Part shown: positions 8,753 through 17,163 of the stretch, in pieces
How positions within the stretch are numbered: position 1 is the stretch's first letter
Layout of the letters: every line of letters starts with the position of its first letter
Origin: Eubacterium sp.
GTDB taxonomy: Bacteria; Bacillota; Clostridia; Oscillospirales; Acutalibacteraceae
DNA length: 64,000 nt
Assembly (NCBI GenBank): GCA_015655975.1
Contig: DVEP01000020.1
Location: 130,364 to 194,363 of the forward strand
Reading direction: 5' to 3'
Program-made: the position numbers and the translations under genes
The notes under the pieces: model-generated
The model's input: the letters and a program-made list of their open reading frames with translations, nothing else
Told to the model about the DNA's origin: nothing
Databases searched by the model: none

Positions 8753-8825
8753 ATCATTTCTATTGAAAAAAGTATTTCTATAATGTAAAATAGTTAAAAA
8801 AGTTTTTAAATGAGGTTAATCTGAT

Positions 8826-9668
8826 ATGTATATAAATACGGAATCGGGAATAGATGAAAAATCTGAAATTTTTTTCTCGTCACAAACAGATTCTGTTGAA
8901 AGTCTGCTGTTTTATCCTATATGTACAGGACATTATTATTGCAATACCGATTATCATGTAAAGCGCAAAAAACATTACTCAATTCTTATAATGCAGATAC
9001 TTAACGGAAAATGCAAGGTAGAAACCGAATTTACAAATACAGAAGCGAAAGCAGGTGACATTGTCGTTATTGATTGCTGTAAACCGCATTGCTATTACGC
9101 ACTCGGTAACAATCTTGAAACAATATGGCTGCATTTTGACGGCGGAAACTGCAAAAAAATGTGCAATGAAATTGTGTCGCAAAACGGCAATGTTTTTCAT
9201 CCTGCCGACACAAAACAGTTTACAATGAAATTGTTTGAGTTTTACAACCTTTTTTCAGACAATAAATTTTGCCCTCAGCCAAAGCATTCTTCATATATCT
9301 ATGATTTGCTGTGTGACTGCCTGTGTTATCAATATCATGAAAATGATAAGATTTCAAAAACAGCAATAGAATATATAAATTCAAACCTGGACAAAAAAAT
9401 AACAGTATCCGCGATTGCAGAAACTGTCTATTTAAGTTCGTCACAATTTTCAAAAAGGTTCAAAGAGGAGACGGGTTACTCACCATACGAGTTTGTAATA
9501 ATTGCACGGCTTAATAAAGCAAAGTATCTGTTACTGAACTCCTCATTTCCGATTGTCGAAATCGCACGGCAAACAGGTTTTGATAATTGTGCAAAGTTTT
9601 CTGCTTTTTTCATTTCGGCAGAAAAAATTTCGCCGAGAACATTTAGAAAAAAATATTCTGTTGTTTAA
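8826..9668 (+). CDS. AraC-family transcriptional regulator of the glycosidase genes
   Basis: 280 residues. The N-terminal half is a cupin-type sensor domain (about 40-110, including AGDIVVIDCCKPHCYY). The C-terminal 100 residues carry two helix-turn-helix units with the family signature (VYLSSSQFSKRFKEETGYSPYEFVIIARLNKA, then IVEIARQTGFDNCAKFSAFF). Such proteins bind an inducer, usually a sugar, and activate catabolic genes. It is divergent from the fucosidase operon, with a shared 295-bp control region, and a matching operator precedes the GH2 gene, so those are its likely targets. GAGG at 8812 serves the ATG at 8826, and a TATAAT at 8779-8784 probably drives it. A terminator follows. Confidence 0.9.
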   Translation: MYINTESGIDEKSEIFFSSQTDSVESLLFYPICTGHYYCNTDYHVKRKKHYSILIMQILNGKCKVETEFTNTEAKAGDIVVIDCCKPHCYYALGNNLETIWLHFDGGNCKKMCNEIVSQNGNVFHPADTKQFTMKLFEFYNLFSDNKFCPQPKHSSYIYDLLCDCLCYQYHENDKISKTAIEYINSNLDKKITVSAIAETVYLSSSQFSKRFKEETGYSPYEFVIIARLNKAKYLLLNSSFPIVEIARQTGFDNCAKFSAFFISAEKISPRTFRKKYSVV

Positions 9669-9779
9669 ATATATTATTGTCTTGCTGTTTAAAACGATAA
9701 GGAATTGAACAGCGCCGAGTTGTGCAAACGGCACAAAAGTTTGATTAGTATAGAAAATTATATAAAATTTAAATTTCAG

Positions 9780-9822
9780 ACAAAAAACTGATTTCGTTTT
9801 TTCTAACGAGGTCAGTTTTTTT
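9780..9822 (+). terminator. Terminator of the AraC gene
   Basis: A strong hairpin with arms AAAAACTGA and TCAGTTTTT extended by TTCGTT/AACGA ends in a T run. It lies about 115 bp after the AraC stop. Confidence 0.8.
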
Positions 9823-9974
9823 AGTTTGAATAAGCTCATTGCTGTAGAAATTTATTTATTCGGATATGAGGATACTTACTCCCCATATCCGACAAATTTT
9901 ACTCAAGGTATGCACTCTGTCTTTAGAATTGAAAAGAAATTGTCGGCTAAAGTGTTACCGTATTGATTACCGCG

Positions 9975-10062
9975 CCTTGACATTGAAATCAAAATACCGT
10001 CGAACCGATTGCAACTTTTTGCACCGATTAAATCTTCACCGACAAGAATACAGTTGTGCACC
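9975..10062 (-). pseudogene. Decayed fragment of a GH36 alpha-galactosidase gene
   Basis: Directly after the GH2 stop, the minus strand encodes HNCILVGEDLIGAKSCNRF, which matches YNYILVGEGENTVLIGASSCNRF of the GH36 protein (residues 105-126) apart from a four-codon deletion. DNA identity continues for roughly 85 bp, for example CTTCxCCGACAAGAATAxAG on the plus strand, then fades. No start or catalytic part remains. This suggests that a second GH36 gene once followed the GH2 gene and was lost by deletion. The rest of 9669-10065 holds only the AraC terminator and AT-rich DNA. Confidence 0.7.
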
Positions 10063-10065
10063 CTC

Positions 10066-11709
10066 TTATTTTTCAGTTATTTCTTTATTTGCATTTTTTA
10101 TAAAATCGTAAGACGGCTTTTTATTTCCGTACAAGTCTGTTGAGCCGTGAATTCTCTGCTTTAATTTACCTTTGCCCGACTCTCCGACATGAGTTCTGTA
10201 ATCGTTGAGAGAAAAATACACCCAGCCTGCAAAATCATATTTCTTGTAATAGCGCAATTTGTCTTCATATATACTTATTCTGCGCTCATCTCCGCCCTTG
10301 AAGTGAGGCTCGCAAAGTCCGAATTCGGTTATAACAACGGGTTTTGAAACAGTTTGCCTCTTTACAAGACAAAAAACTTTATCAAAATTCTTCATCGGAA
10401 ACCATGTGCCGAGATATTCATTCCACATACAAATATCGCCAAAAACAGTCGCGTCTTCTTTCTTTTGCAATTTTTGAATAAATGACATATACCCAAGTGT
10501 ATTTGACACATAGTTTACAAGGCGTGATTTGTCTTTACTTTTAAAATAATGAACCATTTGCTTTACATATGAAATTGTACCTTTTTTTCTTCCGCCCAAT
10601 TCATTGCCGACGCCCCAGCATACAATCGACGGATGGTTGCGGTGATACAAAAGCATATCATCTGCTTGTTTTTTTGCAACTTCAAGTTGGATTTCGCCTG
10701 CATTTTTAGGAGCACCCCAATACGGAATTTCCTCTTGCACCATCAAGCCGTGTCTGTCGCACCAATCGTAAACAAAATCGTCCTGCTGCCAATGGAAACG
10801 AGTAAAATTGCAATTCAAATCTTTTAACATTTGCAAATTTTTTTCGAGTTCGTCTTCAGGCTCTGCCATACCAAAATTCGGATTGCTTCCGGGCATCCAT
10901 TCGACTCCGACAAGTTTCACGAGTTTGTTGTTTAAATACACTTTATCGCCTTTTGTTTCTATTTTTCTGATACCGAAATTGCATTCATAAACTTCTTTAT
11001 CGCAAACAATTTGAGCAGTGTAAAGAAAAGGCGAATCCGTACTCCACAAATTTGCATTTTCCAAATTGAATTTGATATGAGTTTCATTTGCCAAATCTTT
11101 TTCTTCAAAAACAATATTTTGACTTTTCGTTTCTTTTACACAAAAATCAAAATTACCGTGTTTTTCACTGCAAAATTCAAAATCACATACAACTTCGGCA
11201 TTTGCTTTTCCGTTTTCAAGAAAGTCAAGCACCGTGTTTTCTGTCTTAAAATTCAAAATGTCATTTTCACTGTACTCTGTCAATTCAACAGGACGGATAA
11301 TTCCGCCGTCGTTTGCCCAGTCAAAATCTTTAAGATGGGGCAAGGCAGTTTTTGAGTACGCATTGCTGCACTCTATTAACAGCAAATTTTTGCCGACTTT
11401 CAATTCGTTTGTTATATCTGCGCGAAACGGAGTGTACCCACTGTTAAAGTGCTTTGCAACCTCTTTGCCGTTCAAATAAACAATACAGTCTCTGTAAACA
11501 GCGTGGAAAAACAGAATTGTTTTAAAACTCGGCTTTTCAATTTCAAACTCTGTACTGTACCACGCCGTTCCGCAATATTCTTCATATCCGCTTTGAACAT
11601 TCCATGTATGAGGAACACTCACAACTTCGCCTTTTGTTCCGTTCAAAAGCATATTGCCTTTATCTCCGTTTACAGAAAAGTTGAAAACACAAAGTTTTGT
11701 TTTTTTCAT
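10066..11709 (-). CDS. Glycoside hydrolase family 2 (beta-galactosidase/beta-glucuronidase type)
   Basis: 547 residues, shorter than full-length LacZ but normal for compact GH2 enzymes. It has a jelly-roll sugar-binding domain (about 20-145, with PHTWN and YRDCIVYLNGKEV), an immunoglobulin-like domain (about 150-250) and a barrel (about 255-540). The predicted acid/base is Glu370 in CWGVGNE and the nucleophile Glu462 in VVITEFG. GH2 enzymes remove beta-linked galactose, mannose or glucuronate; the sequence does not settle which. No signal peptide, so cytoplasmic. It is a single-gene unit behind its own promoter, which carries the same operator as the fucosidase operon. Confidence 0.88.
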   Translation of the reverse strand: MKKTKLCVFNFSVNGDKGNMLLNGTKGEVVSVPHTWNVQSGYEEYCGTAWYSTEFEIEKPSFKTILFFHAVYRDCIVYLNGKEVAKHFNSGYTPFRADITNELKVGKNLLLIECSNAYSKTALPHLKDFDWANDGGIIRPVELTEYSENDILNFKTENTVLDFLENGKANAEVVCDFEFCSEKHGNFDFCVKETKSQNIVFEEKDLANETHIKFNLENANLWSTDSPFLYTAQIVCDKEVYECNFGIRKIETKGDKVYLNNKLVKLVGVEWMPGSNPNFGMAEPEDELEKNLQMLKDLNCNFTRFHWQQDDFVYDWCDRHGLMVQEEIPYWGAPKNAGEIQLEVAKKQADDMLLYHRNHPSIVCWGVGNELGGRKKGTISYVKQMVHYFKSKDKSRLVNYVSNTLGYMSFIQKLQKKEDATVFGDICMWNEYLGTWFPMKNFDKVFCLVKRQTVSKPVVITEFGLCEPHFKGGDERRISIYEDKLRYYKKYDFAGWVYFSLNDYRTHVGESGKGKLKQRIHGSTDLYGNKKPSYDFIKNANKEITEK

Positions 11710-11792
11710 AAATAATTATCCTCCGAAATCTTTATATGTTTTATATGTGAAAAACAATACCTTAAACAATGCATTATATCTCCATAATTGCT

Positions 11793-11851
11793 ATTATATA
11801 AAATTAAACTGATGATAAAATATTAAATTCAATCAAAAAGTTTAGAAATCC
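11793..11851 (-). promoter_or_regulatory. Promoter and putative AraC operator of the GH2 gene
   Basis: A TATAAT on the minus strand at 11798-11793 is followed upstream, 16 bp on, by the 37-bp element at 11815-11851 that is shared with the fucosidase operon promoter (8712-8748). It contains AAAAGTT and GAAATCC in identical spacing. The element replaces a recognisable -35 box, as expected for an activator-dependent promoter. Confidence 0.6.
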
Positions 11852-11862
11852 TGCTTTTCAAC

Positions 11863-11892
11863 AAAAAAAGAGCGTTGATTACGCCCTTTTTT
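11863..11892 (-). terminator. Terminator of yhaM-prmA
   Basis: The minus strand folds GGGCGTAATCAACGCTC and runs into T residues, 38 bp after the prmA stop. Confidence 0.75.
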
Positions 11893-11929
11893 ATAAAATA
11901 TTCACATACAAATTTTAATTAAAAACAAT

Positions 11930-12859
11930 TTATGCTTTTTTACAAACAAACACAAGCCAACCGTCAGATTCGTTTCTTTCAACAACTTTAAAGCCGTTTT
12001 CGGCAAAAGAACAAAGAACTTCGTCTTCTCTTGCATCAATGATTCCGCCTGTGATATAGACACCGTCGTCTTCAAGGAAATTTCCGACCTCTGTATTGAA
12101 CTGCATTATAATATCTGCCACAATATTTGCAACAACAACACTGTATTTGCCGTTTACTTTGTCGGACAAATTGCCCTGAACAGCCTCAAACTTCGGACTT
12201 TCAAAACCGTTTTCTTTCGCGTTTTGAACGGCAGTCTTAACTGCAAGTGCGTCAATGTCAACGCCAAACGCTTTTTTTGCGCCCAAAAGCAAAGAGGCAA
12301 CAGACAAAATACCGCTGCCGCAGCCGATGTCAAGAACAGAACTTTCTTCACTTACATATCTTTCAAGTGTTTCAAGACAAAGTTTTGTTGTAGGATGACT
12401 TCCCGTACCAAATGCAAGACCCGGTTCAATATTTAAAACTTTTCTTCCGTTTGCCTCAAAATCGTCTCTCCAAACAGGACGAATGAGAAGTTTTTCGCCT
12501 ATCGGCATAGGATGAAAATACTTTTTCCAATTGCTTGCCCAATCCTTAGTTTCGCACAACGCCGTATCTATTTCATATTCAATATTGCAAGCGCCGAGTC
12601 TTTCTTCAATAAATGATACCGATTCGCTCGGGTTTTCTTCGGGACTGATGAAAACATGAATGATTGCTTTGGTTCTGTCTTTTTGAAGAAGCGACTCTTC
12701 AATCAAGTCGATATGAGCAATCTCCATCGTTTCATCTTCCAAATTTGAATAGTCTTCAATATAAATTCCGTACGGTACCACCATATTTGTAATGTTTGAC
12801 GCTGTTTCAACATCATCTACGCTTACCGTAATTTTTATTTCATTCCATGTATCGTTCAT
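11930..12859 (-). CDS. prmA: Ribosomal protein L11 methyltransferase
   Basis: 309 residues, the normal length of PrmA, which trimethylates ribosomal protein L11 with S-adenosylmethionine. An N-terminal substrate-recognition domain (1-130) precedes the Rossmann-fold methyltransferase. The linker motif IEPGLAFGTGSHPTTKLCLE and SAM motif I, VLDIGCGSGILSVASLLLGA (about 173-192), are clear, with VVANIVADII as motif IV. The ATG at 12859 overlaps the stop of yhaM by 4 bp (ATGA), implying translational coupling. Cytoplasmic. Confidence 0.95.
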   Translation of the reverse strand: MNDTWNEIKITVSVDDVETASNITNMVVPYGIYIEDYSNLEDETMEIAHIDLIEESLLQKDRTKAIIHVFISPEENPSESVSFIEERLGACNIEYEIDTALCETKDWASNWKKYFHPMPIGEKLLIRPVWRDDFEANGRKVLNIEPGLAFGTGSHPTTKLCLETLERYVSEESSVLDIGCGSGILSVASLLLGAKKAFGVDIDALAVKTAVQNAKENGFESPKFEAVQGNLSDKVNGKYSVVVANIVADIIMQFNTEVGNFLEDDGVYITGGIIDAREDEVLCSFAENGFKVVERNESDGWLVFVCKKA

Positions 12860-13830
12860 ATTTTATCTCCGAAATCTACAGTATATTCTGTGTTATTTGT
12901 TCTGCCGTGATTATAAAGTTTTCTGTTGTCAAGCGCCCATATTCTGTCTGTAAACTCGCCTGTTTTCGTTGCAGAAACAGCGTTTGAAATTTCAAAAATG
13001 TTTGCGTCCAAATTGTCAAGACTTGACAAAATGACAGCCTCCAAAAACATTGGTCGAACAGGCGAGCCGTATTCGGGTACGCCGTGGTGTGACAATACCA
13101 TATGTTCGAGCAAAGTCGCTTTTTTACTGTCAACTCCTAACTTTTTAGCAGTTTCTTCAATATACATTGCGCCTTTTACAAGGTGTCCGACAAGTTCCCC
13201 CTCTGCCGAATAGCCTTTTGCAAGCCCTGTCTGACTTGTTTCAAGTTCCCACACCTTTGCAACATCGTGCAAAATTGCGCCTGAAAGCAACAATTCTCTG
13301 TCAACATTTTTGTAAATTTTGCAAACGCTTTCAGCCATTTCAACAATGGCGCTGACATGGAGCATCAGTCCCCCCACCATTGCGTGATGCAATTTTAAAG
13401 CGGCAGGATAGACAACCATTTTTTCTTTGTTTTTTTCCATAATATCGCAAACAATTTTTTTGAAATCGTCGTCATTAAAAGCGTTCACTTTTCTGAAAAG
13501 CATATTATAAAGTGTTTCTCCGCCGACTTTTGACGCAGGCACAAGGTCTTCCAGATTATAGTTATCGCCCGAAACCGCCGCTCTGATTTGAGAAATTCTA
13601 AACTGGTCTTTTCCGTTGTACTGTTCTATCGTTCCCCGCACTTTCACTACCATATCGCTTTGGAAAAGCGCTCCCTGTTCGGCGTCCCACAATTTTGCGG
13701 GAAGTTCGCCCTCTTTGTCGGCAAGAACAAGGTCAACATACTGCGAGCCGTTTTTTGCTGTTTTTATATCGCATTTTTTAAGGATGGCAAAGCCGTCCAT
13801 CATACCGTTCGGTAAAGTTTTAAATTTCAT
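12856..13830 (-). CDS. yhaM: 3'-5' exoribonuclease YhaM-like (OB fold plus HD domain)
   Basis: About 324 residues from the ATG at 13830, which follows AAGGAG. The open frame extends 33 codons further, but that stretch overlaps a promoter and is rejected. The N-terminal OB-fold (about 10-90, ILKKCDIKTAKNGSQYVDLVL) is typical of YhaM/CBF1. The HD domain shows HHAMVGGLMLHV and LLSGAILHDVAKVWE, with later HMVLSHHG, giving the metal-binding His/Asp set. YhaM trims RNA and single-stranded DNA 3' ends in Firmicutes. It is the first gene of a two-gene unit with prmA. Confidence 0.87.
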   Translation of the reverse strand: MKFKTLPNGMMDGFAILKKCDIKTAKNGSQYVDLVLADKEGELPAKLWDAEQGALFQSDMVVKVRGTIEQYNGKDQFRISQIRAAVSGDNYNLEDLVPASKVGGETLYNMLFRKVNAFNDDDFKKIVCDIMEKNKEKMVVYPAALKLHHAMVGGLMLHVSAIVEMAESVCKIYKNVDRELLLSGAILHDVAKVWELETSQTGLAKGYSAEGELVGHLVKGAMYIEETAKKLGVDSKKATLLEHMVLSHHGVPEYGSPVRPMFLEAVILSSLDNLDANIFEISNAVSATKTGEFTDRIWALDNRKLYNHGRTNNTEYTVDFGDKI

Positions 13831-13900
13831 TGTTTCAACTCCTTGCTTAAGGCGATGTGAGCCGAACACAAAAGCGTGTCTGACTTTTTCGCCTTTTAAC

Positions 13901-13929
13901 ATTATATAATAAATAAGATTTTTAATCAA
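13901..13929 (-). promoter_or_regulatory. Promoter of yhaM-prmA
   Basis: On the minus strand TTGATT, a 17-bp spacer and a perfect TATAAT lie about 70 bp upstream of the yhaM start. Confidence 0.75.
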
Positions 13930-13982
13930 TTATTAAATTATTAAAGCACATTTAAATACGCTGTTAATAAATTTCTGTTTTC

Positions 13983-14011
13983 TTGACAAAAATCTTTTAT
14001 ACTGATATTAT
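13983..14011 (+). promoter_or_regulatory. Promoter of the PASTA pseudokinase gene
   Basis: Perfect TTGACA, 17 bp, then TATTAT. The predicted start of transcription is about 20-25 bp before the start codon. Confidence 0.8.
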
Positions 14012-14041
14012 AAATATCTAAAATAATATGGAGTGATTTTT

Positions 14042-15775
14042 TTGGACAATTTTGAAAACTACTGTAAAAACTGCTTTGAACAACTAAATAACAGTTTTGT
14101 ATGTCCACATTGCAATTTTGACAACAGCACGCAAAACGATACTCAATTTTTACCGACAGGGTACTTGCTTTGCGAAAGATATGTCATAGGCAGGGTTATC
14201 GAAACCTACAGCGACGGTGTGATTTATTCTGCTTACGACAAAATAATCGGTTCCCGCATTACCGTAAAAGAATATTTGCCTCAAAACCTTGCAAACAGAC
14301 TTGAAGGCAATACTGATGTACATATCAGGGAAAGATACCGTGAACAGTACGAAAAAGAAAAAAGAGAGTTCATAAAACTTTGGCAAACTCTCCAAAAAAT
14401 CAGAAATTTAAGCGCTATCATCCCTGTATATGATGTTTTTGAGGCAAACGAAACGGCGTACTCTGTTTCTGAATACTTTGAAAGCGTTACTTTAAGAGAC
14501 TATCTTTTGCATCAGCCCGACGGTATGACAGATTGGGAAAAAGCGCGCATCATGTTTATGCCTGTTTTGACAACTATCGAAACTTTGCACGCAAACGGAA
14601 TTATTCACGGCGCTATCTGTCCCGAAAATTTGGTTTTATGCCGAGACGGCAAAGTCAGACTCGTAGGCTTTGAAGTACCCGACGCAACAAAGCAGGGAAC
14701 AGACCTTGAGTTCGATGTCAAGAACGGATACACTGCGATTGAGCAATATCAAAACTCGTACAAAATAGGAACATATACTGACTTGTACGCTTTTACAGCC
14801 TGCATTTATCGTTCGCTTGTCGGCAACAATCCGCCCGACGCTCCGTCTCGCGAGGCTAACGACAAGTTGATGATTCCGAACACGGTTGCAGAAAAAATTC
14901 CCGTATATGTTATTAAAGCGCTCGGCAGCGGTCTTCAGATTAAACCAGAACGCAGAACAAAAACCGCAGAAGAACTGCGCGACAGGCTCAATGCAAACCC
15001 GTCTGTTTCTGCAACTGCAACGGCAGAGGCTATAAAGCCTGCGGTTGCTCAGCCGTCAAATGTTGTTTCGCAAAACACCGAAGAAGTCAAAACTGTCAGA
15101 ACGGATGACAATAAAAAGCAAAAAGAAGACGAAGACAAAAAGAAAAAGAAGAAAACGGCAATTATCGTTTCGATTGTTGCAGTTGTACTTGTTTTGGCTG
15201 TTGTCGGCACAGTTGTTGCCGCAAAATATTCTAACCTGCTGAAAAAAGAAGAAGAGCAAACCGTTTCTCTTCAGCAGTACGAAGTGCCGGACTTTTCAAG
15301 CGCAGGCTATTCAAAAAGCGATATTGAGCAAAATGCAGTTTGGAACAAACAGTTCAAACTCACATATACAGAAGAATACTCGTCTGACTTTGAAGAAGGC
15401 GTGATTTTCGGTCAAAGCGTTTCTCCCGGTCAAACTGTAAGCGAAGGCACATCTATCGTGCTGACAGTCAGCAAGGGTACCCATACAGAAAAACTGCCTG
15501 ATGTCGGCGGTTTAGCCGAAGAAGACGCGATTGAAACACTTGAAAAACTCGGTTTCAAAGTTAAAGTTGTTCCGATAGCAAACGACGGAACAAATGCAGA
15601 AAACACCGTCAAAAAGAATTTTGGTATGTCTCCGTCGGCAGGCTCTGAGTATGAAGTAGGCAAAGAAGTAATTATTCAGGTTTTCGAAAAAGCAACAACC
15701 GCTCCTTCGACAACCGAACCTTCAACAGAAGAAACAACAGAAGACCCGACAAAAAACCAAATCATAGTTCAATAA
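14042..15775 (+). CDS. Membrane zinc-ribbon/kinase-like protein with PASTA domains, probable pseudokinase
   Basis: About 577 residues from the TTG at 14042, eight bases after GGAG; the GTG at 14033 overlaps that site. Order of parts: zinc ribbon (CKNC and CPHC within the first 30 residues), kinase-like domain (about 45-325), a Lys/Glu-rich linker, one transmembrane helix (about 372-395), two PASTA repeats, and a Thr/Glu-rich tail. PASTA kinases sense muropeptides and control cell division. Here Lys79 of the VAIK-type motif (TVKEY) remains, but HRDxKPxN is HGAICPEN and DFG is VGF, so both catalytic aspartates are lost. I expect a scaffold or sensor, not an active kinase. Single-gene unit. Residue numbers count from 14033. 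Confidence 0.85.
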   Translation: MDNFENYCKNCFEQLNNSFVCPHCNFDNSTQNDTQFLPTGYLLCERYVIGRVIETYSDGVIYSAYDKIIGSRITVKEYLPQNLANRLEGNTDVHIRERYREQYEKEKREFIKLWQTLQKIRNLSAIIPVYDVFEANETAYSVSEYFESVTLRDYLLHQPDGMTDWEKARIMFMPVLTTIETLHANGIIHGAICPENLVLCRDGKVRLVGFEVPDATKQGTDLEFDVKNGYTAIEQYQNSYKIGTYTDLYAFTACIYRSLVGNNPPDAPSREANDKLMIPNTVAEKIPVYVIKALGSGLQIKPERRTKTAEELRDRLNANPSVSATATAEAIKPAVAQPSNVVSQNTEEVKTVRTDDNKKQKEDEDKKKKKKTAIIVSIVAVVLVLAVVGTVVAAKYSNLLKKEEEQTVSLQQYEVPDFSSAGYSKSDIEQNAVWNKQFKLTYTEEYSSDFEEGVIFGQSVSPGQTVSEGTSIVLTVSKGTHTEKLPDVGGLAEEDAIETLEKLGFKVKVVPIANDGTNAENTVKKNFGMSPSAGSEYEVGKEVIIQVFEKATTAPSTTEPSTEETTEDPTKNQIIVQ

Positions 15776-15813
15776 ATGTACAAAATTAACTGAAATTTAA
15801 TTTTCAATAAAAA

Positions 15814-15847
15814 TGGCGCAGTAATTATAAATACTGTGCCGTTTTTT
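15814..15847 (+). terminator. Terminator of the pseudokinase gene
   Basis: Hairpin GGCGCAGTA / TACTGTGCC followed by six T residues. Confidence 0.85.
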
Positions 15848-15944
15848 CATATTTATTTGTTTTTTTCTAAATCTCCCCGCTGTGCCGACAAATAAAAGCA
15901 CTGCTCTTACCGAAAATTTCTTTCATCTTGATTTTCTTTACCAA

Positions 15945-15997
15945 TGAACATTTTTCTGTTTTTTATGCTATACTGTTTATGGTTTAAACATTTAAAC
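15945..15997 (+). promoter_or_regulatory. Promoter and autorepressor operator of the ArsR gene
   Basis: TGAACA, 18 bp, TATACT (15969-15974) form the promoter. Just downstream, 15982-15997 is a perfect palindrome with 7-bp arms GTTTAAA / TTTAAAC and a 2-bp centre, placed where a bound repressor would block transcription. Confidence 0.6.
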
Positions 15998-16012
15998 GAA
16001 AGGAAAGTGCTG

Positions 16013-16366
16013 ATGGAACTGAACAAAGAAATTTGCGATTTGGCAAAAAATTTTTCTGCCTCAACAAAAATATTGACAGCCCTTGGTGATGAAACAAGAC
16101 AACACATCATTTTAGAAATGTTGAAAATGGGAAATTGTATGGGCGTGCGAGTAGGTGATATTACAGAAAAAACAAATCTTTCCCGCCCTGCAGTTTCACA
16201 TCACTTACAAATCATGAAAAACGCCGGAATTATTAAAGTGCGTAAAGAAGGGACAAAGAACTATTATTATTTTGACCCTGAAATGGAAGCTTTTGAACAA
16301 CTTATTTTCACATTGTATCTTGCAATGAAAATCAAAAAAGAGTTGCCTGACAGAAGCGGAGAATGA
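16013..16366 (+). CDS. ArsR-family winged-helix repressor
   Basis: About 117 residues from the ATG at 16013 behind AAAGGAA; the 23 upstream codons of open frame cover the promoter and are not used. A winged helix-turn-helix spans about 15-95, with ALGDETRQHIILEML and the recognition helix TNLSRPAVSHHLQIMKNAGII, then the wing VRKEGTKNYYYF. No clear Cys metal site is visible, so it may not be metal-responsive. It lies 26 bp upstream of a nitroreductase-like gene, its probable regulated partner. Confidence 0.85.
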   Translation: MELNKEICDLAKNFSASTKILTALGDETRQHIILEMLKMGNCMGVRVGDITEKTNLSRPAVSHHLQIMKNAGIIKVRKEGTKNYYYFDPEMEAFEQLIFTLYLAMKIKKELPDRSGE

Positions 16367-16392
16367 CAAAATAAAATCGGAGGAATATCACA

Positions 16393-17049
16393 ATGGAAAT
16401 ATCGGAACTTATAAAACAAAGACACAGTGTACGCCAATACAAAAATATTGCAATCGAACCGAAACACAGAGTCGTACTAAACAAACTGATTGAAGAAATC
16501 AATACCGAGACAAAACTGCACATTCAGATTTTTTATGACGAACCTCAATGTTTCAATTCAATGATGGCGCACTACGGCAAATTTACAGGCGTAAAAAACT
16601 ATATTGCTCTTGTAGGCAAAAAATCTCCTAAACTTCAAGAGGAATTAGGATACTACGGAGAAAGAATTGTTTTGAAAATACAGGAACTCGGTTTAAACAG
16701 TTGTTGGACAGCAATGACTCACGGTAAAAGCAAAGCGGATATTTGCAGAGGGGAAAAACAAATATGTTTGATTGCGTTCGGTTACGGCGAAACACAAGGT
16801 GTACCGCATAAAAGCAAGCCTCTTCGGGAAGTCTGCAATTATACTGAAAATATGCCCGAATGGTTTTTGAACGGTGTACAGGCAGCACTTTTCGCGCCGA
16901 CTTCAATGAACCAGCAAAAATTTTTCTTTGAATTACTTCCCGACAACAAAATCAACGCGGTTTGCGGCAAAGGTTTTTATACAAAAATGGATTTCGGAAT
17001 TGCAAAATATCATTTTGAAATAGGAGCCGACAGAAAATTGCAGTCATAA
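16393..17049 (+). CDS. Nitroreductase-family FMN oxidoreductase (TM1586-like)
   Basis: 218 residues. It starts with the classic nitroreductase opening LIKQRHSVRQYKN, where the Arg-Ser/Arg pair binds FMN phosphate. Later come GYYGERIVLKIQELGLNSCW and AALFAPTSMNQQKFFFEL, matching the tandem TM1586-type nitroreductase fold. These enzymes reduce nitro, quinone or flavin substrates with NAD(P)H; the physiological substrate is not apparent. It lies 26 bp after the ArsR repressor behind GGAGG, so the two form an operon. Cytoplasmic. A strong terminator follows. Confidence 0.87.
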   Translation: MEISELIKQRHSVRQYKNIAIEPKHRVVLNKLIEEINTETKLHIQIFYDEPQCFNSMMAHYGKFTGVKNYIALVGKKSPKLQEELGYYGERIVLKIQELGLNSCWTAMTHGKSKADICRGEKQICLIAFGYGETQGVPHKSKPLREVCNYTENMPEWFLNGVQAALFAPTSMNQQKFFFELLPDNKINAVCGKGFYTKMDFGIAKYHFEIGADRKLQS

Positions 17050-17103
17050 TTCTGCAAAACCGTTGCTTTACCGTTTATTTAGTGTTAAGTTACTCAAAAG
17101 TTA

Positions 17104-17135
17104 AAAAGCCTTAGGAAAATTTTCCTAAGGCTTTT
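17104..17135. terminator. Bidirectional terminator between nitroreductase and GDPD-like genes
   Basis: A perfect 12-bp stem (AAAAGCCTTAGG / CCTAAGGCTTTT) with an AAAATTTT loop, flanked by A and T runs on the two sides, separates convergent genes. Confidence 0.9.
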
Positions 17136-17163
17136 GTGTTTTTATGTTGACTTAATTAAAAAA

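Noticed and set aside
13831..13929. 33-codon N-terminal extension of YhaM
   Set aside because: It covers the yhaM promoter (TTGATT-17-TATAAT), and the ATG at 13830 has a strong ribosome site.
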